The notes under the pieces were generated by a model, which saw only the letters and a program-made list of their open reading frames with translations, was not told where the DNA came from and did not search any database. From contig QHYS01000028.1 in NCBI GenBank assembly GCA_003223325.1, positions 103,787-157,961 on the forward strand: a DNA stretch of 54,175 bases. The letters are read 5' to 3'. The DNA comes from Acidobacteriota bacterium (GTDB taxonomy: Bacteria > Acidobacteriota > Terriglobia > Acidiferrales > UBA7541). Shown here piece by piece: positions 44,138-51,058 of this stretch. The position numbers were made by a program, and so were the translations under genes. Numbering within the stretch: position 1 is the stretch's first letter; each line of letters starts with the position of its first letter.

Positions 44138-44986
44138 TCACGAAAGGGGCCCTTGGACCGCCAGGGGGTGCAGGGCGGTTGACTTGCTAGAGGAGGCATT
44201 CTCAGCGCGTCGAAGTAGTTCCTCTGGTAACTCACCGGGCTGATAGGCTGCGGAGCGAATCAAGAATGGAACGACAACTCTCTGTCCAGATAATTCCACT
44301 TCTGGCGAACCGAGACGATGGAGCAGGCGAGGCACCTCCTCCACAGTGCACTCCGGGAGAAGGAGCATGAATTCGCCACCACCGAGGCTGATTGCCACAT
44401 CGGCGACACGAACAACCTGAGTGAGGATGTGGGCAAACTCCTGCAAAACCTTCCGCGCGGCCGATTGGCCCCCCAACCCGGCAATCCGAGTGAATCCCTC
44501 AAGTTCGATAAGGACGATCGTCAAAGGATAGCCATACCGGTGGCTCCGGGCGACCTCGGTCGCTAGGCGTTGATCCGCAAAGCGAGCGTTGTAAAGTCCG
44601 GTTGTGGGATCAAAAATTGCGATTTTTTCCAATTCTTCAGCACGCGTTCGAAGCCCCGCTTCGACAATCATTTGTTCGGCCAGTTTCCGCCGGAACCGTT
44701 TGATCAAAACCTGTTGGTAGACCGCGTGAATATTGAAGAGCAGAACTAAGCCTACCAACCCCCCAACGGCTCGGTTCAAGTTGTATCTGAAAAAGTCATC
44801 GGGGTCTGTCCTTATGGCGGGAAGGGCAGTCGAGACTACCGCGGTCGTCAACAATAGAGACACGATTATAGCCGTCGACCAGAGCCACCAATCTCGCCGC
44901 TCCAGCCGCCGGAGGATCTCATCGATTTGTTCTACATTGCGGTCCATCCCGTCCATAGGTAGCTCTACGCGATCGGATTTCACCAA
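44138..44986 (-). CDS. Membrane GGDEF-like protein with degenerate active site
   Basis: A 282-residue inner-membrane protein with two helices (about 36-56 and 73-92), a short coiled coil (about 93-125) and a C-terminal GGDEF domain (about 126-270). The domain start IFDPTTGLYNARFADQRL is standard. The signature is GGGEF (residues 202-206), lacking the acidic third residue; the metal/substrate segment is LIELEGFTRIAGLGG instead of D-x-D-x-F-K-x-x-N-D. Diguanylate cyclase activity is therefore unlikely. The RVAD at 193-196 is an RxxD motif exactly five residues before the signature, the position of the c-di-GMP inhibitory site. Start TTG/GTG 44986/44983 or ATG 44956. Confidence 0.88.
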   Translation of the reverse strand: MVKSDRVELPMDGMDRNVEQIDEILRRLERRDWWLWSTAIIVSLLLTTAVVSTALPAIRTDPDDFFRYNLNRAVGGLVGLVLLFNIHAVYQQVLIKRFRRKLAEQMIVEAGLRTRAEELEKIAIFDPTTGLYNARFADQRLATEVARSHRYGYPLTIVLIELEGFTRIAGLGGQSAARKVLQEFAHILTQVVRVADVAISLGGGEFMLLLPECTVEEVPRLLHRLGSPEVELSGQRVVVPFLIRSAAYQPGELPEELLRRAENASSSKSTALHPLAVQGPLS

Positions 44987-45002
44987 TTCGCAAACGTGTG
45001 TG

Positions 45003-45482
45003 CGGTCCCTTAGTACAATTGGTAGCCCACTATGAAGAAGCTACGTTTAGGATACTTGACAGTCAATTCTTGTCTGTCTTGGCTTTCCCAATGAGGCAAT
45101 CACTTGCTCTCTACGTTTACAATTCGAAACCCAATTCGCCGCGCGGCAACCGTCCAAAGAGGCGGGAGTGTTCGCAAGATGCCCAGAATTGGCGCTGGGT
45201 TTTGAGGACGATAAATCTAAACGTTGCGGCACGGAGGGTACGGGATGGTTCGTTGGGGAGGGGGTTGCGTCCGGCTGGAGTTGTGACCCAGCCTTAACTC
45301 AAATCGCCCGGCCACGCAGACGTTCGGGAACATACAGAAATCGTACGATCACAGCTTGGAAAAGGCGAAGGTTTGGTCACAATAACAGTTCGTTCCTAAA
45401 GCAAGCGGTGTTGCGTTAACCCGATAATGCGTGGAATTCAAATCGTTGCAATCTAAAGTTTGGATTTGACTCCTCCTTTCAC
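45003..45482. other. Gene-free stretch
   Basis: About 480 bases upstream of the GGDEF-like gene. Short frames on both strands lack domains and ribosome-binding sites. It presumably holds the promoter of the exopolysaccharide locus. I see no hairpin of note here; the structured repeat begins at 45483. Confidence 0.4.
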
Positions 45483-45603
45483 AATCTGCAAACTGCGCGC
45501 GGAGTCGACGAAGAAGTCGCTCTGATTCCCTCTTTCGACGCTGAAACGAGAGGCGCTATCTTGCATTACGTTTGTCCGGCTGAGTCATCTCGGACACGAC
45601 GCA
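45483..45603 (+). repeat. Structured repeat, copy 1 (two six-base-loop hairpins)
   Basis: A segment of about 121 bases sharing with 47005-47122 the blocks AATCTGCAAACT, GTCGCTCTGATTCCCTCTTT, CGACGCTGAAACGAG, and TCTCGGACACGACGCA. Two neighbouring hairpins can form: GAG(T)CGAC-[GAAGAA]-GTCGCTC (45502-45522) and CTCTTTC-[GACGCT]-GAAA(C)GAG (45530-45550), both with a six-base loop and G at loop position 4. A third small stem, GCTGAG-TCAT-CTCGG, lies near the end. Copy 1 runs straight into glutamine synthetase coding sequence. It could be a leader RNA, or simply a dispersed repeat. Confidence 0.6.
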
Positions 45604-45809
45604 AAGAAGCCGCGAAGGTCAAGAGCACCCCGGGCTCTCTTGGAGAGGTGCTCGATGCTCTTGAGAAAGATCACGACTGGCTGCTCGTAGGCGATGTCTT
45701 TACGCCAGACATGCTTGAAACCTGGATCACCTATAAGCGGGATCGCGAACTGGCTCCCGTAAACCTCCGGCCGGTGCCGCACGAGTTGTTCTTATATCTT
45801 GATCTCTGA
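45597..45809 (+). pseudogene. glnA: Glutamine synthetase C-terminal remnant
   Basis: The frame from about 45597 reads RRKEAAKVKSTPGSLGEVLD, ALEKDHDWLLVGDVFTPDML, ETWITYKRDRELAPVNLRPV and PHELFLYLDL, the last 70 residues of a type I glutamine synthetase, where the family typically has EEAAKVKQ-PGSL-EALDALE and RLRPHP-EF-LYYD. The catalytic domain (about 400 residues) is absent. Upstream the frame enters the structured repeat directly, as if a deletion had joined a leader to the last sixth of the gene. The remaining open frame starts at TTG 45561 but would make no enzyme. Confidence 0.85.
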
Positions 45810-45827
45810 TGGAACTGCTGTGGGGAG

Positions 45828-46022
45828 ATGAGGGTGGCCAGCGGACAAGTTTTAGAGTGGCAGCAGGCCTATCATGAGGCCCTGGTGGAGAGCGATCCTC
45901 AAAAACTGTCGGAAAAGATCGCTGAAGCAGAAGCATTGATTCTATTTCGCCTTCGGACTTCGGCTCAGGGAACAGAATGTGCAGTCGAACCGCGCGCCAA
46001 CAAGCGGCGAGAGCCATTTTGA
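45828..46022 (+). CDS. Small conserved helical protein
   Basis: A 64-residue frame with a conserved-looking core EWQQAYHEALVESDPQKLSE followed by KIAEAEALILFRLR. It resembles a small family in Acidobacteriota in which a Y-x-x-A-(V/L)-x-E-x-D element is followed by a helix ending in RxR, always of unknown function. It begins 19 bases after the glnA remnant (ATG 45828, or GTG 45834). The C-terminal 20 residues are basic and look less conserved. Confidence 0.55.
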   Translation: MRVASGQVLEWQQAYHEALVESDPQKLSEKIAEAEALILFRLRTSAQGTECAVEPRANKRREPF

Positions 46023-46159
46023 TTGCCGGCACACAATAGCACGCCTCCTCCCCCAATTGAAATTAGGGGTTTCCGGCGCTCGGAAGGATTTATGAACAGC
46101 CAGGGTTAACCGAACAGGATTGGGAGTAGCCCGGTTCGCATTTCCGCCGCCAAGAATTG

Positions 46160-46186
46160 ACGCCCGTAGCGGGCGTTTGTTAGTTT
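46160..46186 (+). terminator. Intrinsic terminator-like hairpin before the ANTAR gene
   Basis: ACGCCCG (46160-46166) and CGGGCGT (46170-46176) pair perfectly around TAG and are followed by TTGTTAGTTT. It is 138 bases after the small upstream gene and 27 bases before the first possible start of the ANTAR gene, so it could end the upstream transcript or act as an attenuator in the leader of the ANTAR gene itself. Confidence 0.6.
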
Positions 46187-46212
46187 GAGAAGGTCGTACG
46201 CACCGGGGAACT

Positions 46213-46932
46213 GTGTCGATACCGGTTGAATTCAACGTTGGCCAGGACCGAGCTGTAGCCGGTGGCGAGCTACAGATGATAGCGATCCGCCGCTACGGGA
46301 TAGCCCTCGTATTCGTGGCGGTTGCGTTCGTCTCAACTCTCCTCCTGCAGCGTTTCTTTCCATATCCGTTCCTTTTCGTGTTCTTTGCCGCTGTGATGGC
46401 CAGCGCCTGGTTCGGCGGCTCGAAGCCAGGATTTTTGGCGGTCCTGGTTTCAACGCTTCTGGTCGATTATTTCTTTGTCCCGCCGTTCCGTACGTTCGCG
46501 GTCGATGCTAGCGATGTTGCATATTTTGGTTCGTTCATCGCCTGTGCCGTGGTAGCAAGCTGGGTGAGCTCCTCGATGCGAAGAACCGAGGAGGCCCTTC
46601 GGCAGGCTCGTGACCAACTGGAAATCCGCGTCGCCGAACGGACCGCTGAGCTTCAGAAATCAGTTGGTGAGCTGGAGGAAAAGGAACGGCAGCGCCTGCT
46701 ATTGGAGAATGAAAAGTCCGCACTCGAGACCGAAAGGTCCGCCCTCTCGGATAAACTTGAAACGCGAAAGGCTGTCGACCGCGCTAAAGGCATATTCCAA
46801 CGCGACTTAAGGATCAGCGAGGAAGAAGCCTACCGAACGCTGCAGCGGGAGAGCCAGCAACGGCGGAGGTCAATGCGCGATATCGCAGAATCCGTCATTT
46901 TGAACGATAATCTGAAGCGCGGTACCCAATAG
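46213..46932 (+). CDS. Membrane protein with DUF4118, coiled coil and ANTAR domain
   Basis: A 239-residue protein (GTG 46213; ATG 46276 also possible). Four hydrophobic helices (about 29-46, 52-68, 73-88, 102-119) form a DUF4118/KdpD-type sensor region, marked by PFLFVFFAAVMASAWFGG and VDYFFVPPFRTFAV. A long coiled coil (about 122-185) leads to an ANTAR domain (about 183-232: AVDRAKGIFQRDLRISEEEA, YRTLQRESQQRRRSMRDIAE). ANTAR domains bind hairpins with six-base loops and act as antiterminators. There is no histidine kinase or receiver part. This would place an RNA-binding regulator at the membrane. It lies next to a glnA remnant and two structured repeats. Confidence 0.85.
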   Translation: MSIPVEFNVGQDRAVAGGELQMIAIRRYGIALVFVAVAFVSTLLLQRFFPYPFLFVFFAAVMASAWFGGSKPGFLAVLVSTLLVDYFFVPPFRTFAVDASDVAYFGSFIACAVVASWVSSSMRRTEEALRQARDQLEIRVAERTAELQKSVGELEEKERQRLLLENEKSALETERSALSDKLETRKAVDRAKGIFQRDLRISEEEAYRTLQRESQQRRRSMRDIAESVILNDNLKRGTQ

Positions 46933-47004
46933 GCTCGAAGGCAAGCCCCACGCTTCGAACGGCATCAGTCGCTTCCAAGTTTTCACGTTGACTCTTAACC
47001 TAAA

Positions 47005-47122
47005 AATCTGCAAACTTCCGGCTAGACCGACCGTTAGGTCGCTCTGATTCCCTCTTTTCGACGCTGAAACGAGGGTCCGCTTTACGATTCTTTTTTCGCT
47101 GAGCCGTCTCGGACACGACGCA
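47005..47122 (+). repeat. Structured repeat, copy 2
   Basis: A diverged copy of 45483-45603. Its second hairpin is stronger than in copy 1: CCCTCTTTTC-[GACGCT]-GAAACGAGGG (47050-47075), ten positions per arm with one T-C mismatch and the same six-base loop. The first hairpin has changed to CGACC-GTTA-GGTCG (47028-47041). The compensated stem changes argue that the second structure is kept. The repeat ends 140 bases before the start of the next gene. Confidence 0.6.
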
Positions 47123-47261
47123 GTGTCCAAACTAATCACATTCTAGGCTCGATGAAGAGTCGTTAGGTTAGCTGGGTTGGCTCTTTCTGTTGTCCGGCAG
47201 CTCGCGGCCAGCCCGGGAGACTCCGCGGACGGTTGACATTTCAGGGAGCCTATCCGCAAAG

Positions 47262-48125
47262 ATGCTGACGTTGAATACGACCCTCGCCAACTTTATCAAA
47301 ACCCAGGCCATGCCTCCTTTCGGCGTGCTGTGGGATTTAGCCAAGCAGGTCTCGAAGCTCATTCCTGAAACATGGGACAGATTCAGTTTTCGCCGCTTTT
47401 GGGGAGAAGGAATCCTGTCCACGGACGCCTATTTTGTGATGGACAGCTACGAGAATGTCCGGCTCAGAAATAACTTTAGGAATGCGGAGCCGTCTCCCGC
47501 CTCAGAAGAGCCGGAAGCATTCATTGGCACAGAAATCGTTCGTGGCTGTTTCTGTCCGCAGGCCGCCGCCATGCTCACTGCATTATTCCTGCGGCATTCG
47601 GGCAAAGTGCTGCGCATTGCGACCGACACCGAGCCAAGCCTCAAACGAGACTCTATCTTGATTTGTTATGGCACTCCCGACATGAACTTCAAGACCTTTG
47701 ACATTGAGGCCTGGTCGGGAAGCAGCTTGTGCCAATTCTTATTCACGGCTAGCGGCCAGCGTGCATTTCGGCTGGCTGGACAACTTCATTCCACTGAGAT
47801 CCGTGGGGGCGTAGTCTATGACAAAGCTATCGTCCTGAGGCTTACCAATCGCCAGGAGTCCAATCACCCTCATGTAGTCTGTGCCGGGCTCACGGAATGG
47901 GGCAGCCTGGCCGCAGTCCACTATCTGACAAAGAACTGGAAAGAGCTGCGTAAACGCTTCGATAGCTTTGGGCAGCGAAGAGACTTTTGTGTGCTCCTCG
48001 AAGTCCAGTGTGCGCAATTCGAGAACGTAAGAGAACTTACTTCAGTGGTTTGGTGGGAGCCACGGGTCAGCGCCGAGCCCCATCCTGGTGTCAAGCCATG
48101 TCTGATCCCGATGCGACATTTCTGA
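47262..48125 (+). CDS. Conserved protein of unknown function
   Basis: A 287-residue protein from ATG 47262. Conserved-looking segments are WDRFSFRRFWGEGILSTDAY, FVMDSYENVRLRN, FIGTEIVRGCFCPQAAAMLT, VLRIATDTEPSLKRDSILIC, FKTFDIEAW, and the distal GVVYDKAIVLRLTNRQ with HVVCAGLTEWGSLAAVHYLT and NWKELRKRF. In shape it recalls uncharacterised acidobacterial proteins in which D-R-F-S-F, DCE and CAGLGEWG motifs are conserved. There is no signal peptide or transmembrane helix. No function can be given. Confidence 0.7.
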   Translation: MLTLNTTLANFIKTQAMPPFGVLWDLAKQVSKLIPETWDRFSFRRFWGEGILSTDAYFVMDSYENVRLRNNFRNAEPSPASEEPEAFIGTEIVRGCFCPQAAAMLTALFLRHSGKVLRIATDTEPSLKRDSILICYGTPDMNFKTFDIEAWSGSSLCQFLFTASGQRAFRLAGQLHSTEIRGGVVYDKAIVLRLTNRQESNHPHVVCAGLTEWGSLAAVHYLTKNWKELRKRFDSFGQRRDFCVLLEVQCAQFENVRELTSVVWWEPRVSAEPHPGVKPCLIPMRHF

Positions 48126-48165
48126 TGGGAAAACACTACAGAAGGGTCTTCTTTTCCTTCGTCAC

Positions 48166-50427
48166 ATGACACCCGATCCCCTCCTCACAAAAACTCCAAG
48201 TACCGCCCGTCCGGTTGCCAGAGTTCTCGTGGCTACCACGGCCATGCTCAGCTTTATCTCCTTTTGGCGGGCCGCCGCTATCGTTCTTAATGACATGGGC
48301 TCCTCCGCCTTCTATGCCGGTGCTATCGCTGAGGAGGCCTTTGGCAAAACTGCGCCCTGGTTCATTCTGGCCATCATGCTCTTCGCCTACGCCGTTCGCG
48401 CCCTGTACATGGAGAGCTGCAGCATGTTTGTGCGTGGCGGAGTCTACCGCGTCGTTAAGGAAGCCATGGGCAGCAGGCTTGCCAAAATCTCCGTGTCCGC
48501 GCTGATGTTTGACTATATTTTGACTGGGCCGATCAGCGGCGTGTCCGCGGGCCAGTACCTTACCGGATTCTTGAATGATTTCTTCCGATACGCCCATTTG
48601 AATATTGTCCTGCCGGGAAATCTCACGGCCGCACTTTTCGCCATTGCTGTCACGCTCTATTTTTGGTGGGAGAACGTCAAAGGCATTCCCGAATCCAGCG
48701 GAAAAGCGCTGCGCATCATGTACATCACCACTGTCATGGTTGTGCTCATGCTCGCCTGGTGCGGCTATACGCTCTGGATGCGCGGCGCTCATCTTCCGCC
48801 ATGGCCCGAGCCGTCCAATATGCATTTCTCCGATCAGGCGCTCGGCTGGCTGCGTCACACAAACTGGCCATATACCATCGGCCTAATCGGCATTTTCATC
48901 GGATTGGGGCATTCGGTGCTCGCCATGAGTGGCGAGGAGACTTTGGCTCAGGTCTACCGCGAGCTCGAGCATCCCAAGATCCCCAACCTGAAAAAAGTCG
49001 GCTTCATCATTTTCGCTTACAGCCTCGTGTTTACCGCCGGCGTCTCTTTCTTTGCCGTGATGATCATTCCAGACGCAAACCGGCCCCAGTATTTCGGAAA
49101 CTTAATCAGCGGCCTGGCGATGAATTTCGTGGGGCCTTACACCCTGCGTCTGGTATTCCAGGCATTCGTCGTTCTGGTGGGCGTGCTGATGCTCGCGGGA
49201 GCAGTGAACACCGCAATTGTGGGATCGAATGGTGTGCTCAACCGGGTTTCTGAAGACGGCATTCTGCCGCAGTGGTTCCGCCAGCCGCACCGCCGCTTCG
49301 GAACTTCTTATCGCATCATCAATCTCGTTGTCGGCTTGCAGATCGCCACAATCATCTTGAGCCGCGGAAATATCTTCCTCCTGGGCGAAGCTTATGCATT
49401 CGGTGTCATGTGGAGCTTCGCCATGAATAGCGCGGCAGTCCTGGCCCTCCGTTATAAGCAGCCCGGATACCGCGAATTCCGCGTCCCGTTGAATCTGACA
49501 ATCGGAGGTGTGGAAGTCCCGGTAGGCTTAGTCCTCATTACGCTTACGCTGCTCGGCTTGTGTACGATCAATCTTTTCACCAAACAAATCGCCACCATCT
49601 CCGGCCTGATCTTTACTGCTGCCTTCTTTGCGACCTTTACGATTGCGGAAGGAATTACCAGGAAACGTGATACCGCAGGAGCAGAACTCGACCAGTTCAA
49701 TGTCGCCTCGCGTACCGAGCTGAGCACCGCGACGCTGGGCGTTCGTCCCAGCAATGTCTTGGTCCCCGTGAGCAACTACCACGCTCTCTATCATCTCGCC
49801 GCGGTGCTCGATCGCGTTAAGACCGAACGGCGGGATATCGTGGTGCTCCATGTTCAGGTCTTGCAGCGCACCGGCTCTAGCGAGGTGGAATTTGAGACCG
49901 ACCAGTTGTTTGGCAGCATCGAACAGTATCTCTTTACTAAAGCCCTTTCGATGGCCGAACAGCGCGGCAAGCCCGTTCGCCTTGCGGTGATGGCTGCGAA
50001 CGATTTGTGGGACGGCATCCTGAGAGCGGCGGTCAATCTGCAATCGTCAACAATCGTCCTTGGGCGTTCTACGAAGATGAGCCTCGCCGAACAGGCCCGC
50101 CAATTCGGCCTTGCGTGGGAAGGGCTGCCTGATCCGCGGCCCCCGTTTAACCTGGAAATCTTTACGCCCCAGGGTGAGCACGAGTTCTTCCTTCTCGGTC
50201 CGCACGCCCCGAACCTGACGAGGAATGAGGTAAACCTCGTCCACCAGCTCTGGCTGCGGCTGGGCGATCTCGTCAGGCCTGAGGAATTGCACCATCACGA
50301 TGTTGTGCACTTCGCCCTGAATGAGGTCAAACAGGAGCTGGCGCAAGGCAAGGAACAGGACGTCGCTCAACGCCTAAGGGAGCACTTGATCCAGAACAAA
50401 GCGCAACGCCAGCAGCCTCCGTCCTAG
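48166..50427 (+). CDS. APC-family amino-acid permease with USP-like C-domain
   Basis: A 753-residue inner-membrane transporter. The first 500 residues hold about 12 helices of the APC superfamily (VLVATTAMLSFISFWRAAAI, GVYRVVKEAMGSRLAKISVS, IGLGHSVLAMSGEETLAQVY). The last 240 residues are soluble and begin with SNVLVPVSNYHALYHLAAVL and IVVLHVQVLQ, then SSTIVLGRSTKMSLAEQARQ, resembling a universal stress protein-like domain, as in several permeases where it may bind nucleotides and gate transport. The second half (about 650-750) is rich in charged helix. Substrate and regulation are unknown. Confidence 0.9.
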   Translation: MTPDPLLTKTPSTARPVARVLVATTAMLSFISFWRAAAIVLNDMGSSAFYAGAIAEEAFGKTAPWFILAIMLFAYAVRALYMESCSMFVRGGVYRVVKEAMGSRLAKISVSALMFDYILTGPISGVSAGQYLTGFLNDFFRYAHLNIVLPGNLTAALFAIAVTLYFWWENVKGIPESSGKALRIMYITTVMVVLMLAWCGYTLWMRGAHLPPWPEPSNMHFSDQALGWLRHTNWPYTIGLIGIFIGLGHSVLAMSGEETLAQVYRELEHPKIPNLKKVGFIIFAYSLVFTAGVSFFAVMIIPDANRPQYFGNLISGLAMNFVGPYTLRLVFQAFVVLVGVLMLAGAVNTAIVGSNGVLNRVSEDGILPQWFRQPHRRFGTSYRIINLVVGLQIATIILSRGNIFLLGEAYAFGVMWSFAMNSAAVLALRYKQPGYREFRVPLNLTIGGVEVPVGLVLITLTLLGLCTINLFTKQIATISGLIFTAAFFATFTIAEGITRKRDTAGAELDQFNVASRTELSTATLGVRPSNVLVPVSNYHALYHLAAVLDRVKTERRDIVVLHVQVLQRTGSSEVEFETDQLFGSIEQYLFTKALSMAEQRGKPVRLAVMAANDLWDGILRAAVNLQSSTIVLGRSTKMSLAEQARQFGLAWEGLPDPRPPFNLEIFTPQGEHEFFLLGPHAPNLTRNEVNLVHQLWLRLGDLVRPEELHHHDVVHFALNEVKQELAQGKEQDVAQRLREHLIQNKAQRQQPPS

Positions 50428-50734
50428 GTCGTCGTTCGCTACCGTGAACGCGAGCAGCCCTATCAGGAGAAAAACTCGCGGCCGATTCGCCTCCCAAGTT
50501 TTTGATCGGGGTAATCCAAATTTTGCATTGGCTGGACCAAGTTCCCGTCCATGGGAAGCGTCGTGCCTGGCTCTTCGGGGGACCACGTCTAGCAACTTCC
50601 CGCCAATCGCTCTCACATCTTGATTTGGATGTCTGCGCCCAAACGGGCCTGGAGCGGAAGTTCATGATTCAAGGAACCAGGATCTTACTGGATCTGTTGC
50701 TGGCGGGATTTTTGCGCTTGGCGGGATTGCCGCC
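50428..50734. other. Intergenic region after the permease gene
   Basis: About 305 bases with no recognisable gene. An open frame of about 110 codons on the minus strand has no domain; its downstream part is probably the rest of the decayed integrase-type element to the right. No terminator with a T-tract is seen. Confidence 0.35.
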
Positions 50735-50920
50735 GGCGGAAGCAATAGAGCACACCGAAGGCAATGGTCGGAACGGTAAAGAAGTCCATCGCCGCGATGG
50801 CTTCCCGGTGATTTCGAAGAAAGCCAGCGTTTTGCTGGCTCCGGGCCTCTCGGAGCTCGTTTCATCCAGCGGGAAATCGTTCGTTCCGAGATATCGAAAC
50901 CGAGCATGAGAAGTTCGACG
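50735..50920 (-). mobile_element. Integrase-core transposase remnant, copy B
   Basis: From 50920 the minus strand reads VELLMLGFDISERTISRWMK, then RAPRGPEPAKRWLS; after a single-base loss near 50830 another frame continues RNHREAIAAMDFFTVPTIAF and GVLYCF, the start of an IS481/IS3-type rve core with its first catalytic Asp. Homology then stops. It has the same orientation as copy A at 35117-35339. Confidence 0.85.
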
Positions 50921-51058
50921 AAAAACAATTAGGTTCAACAGGAAGGGGCTCGGGTGTATAAGTGTGCCTATCTGGCAAGTCAAAACGGAAATTCCAGGTA
51001 ATACCCGTTTATTGGTTATGAGGTGCATCATGCTTGAGAGCGTTATTGGAGGTGGTAG

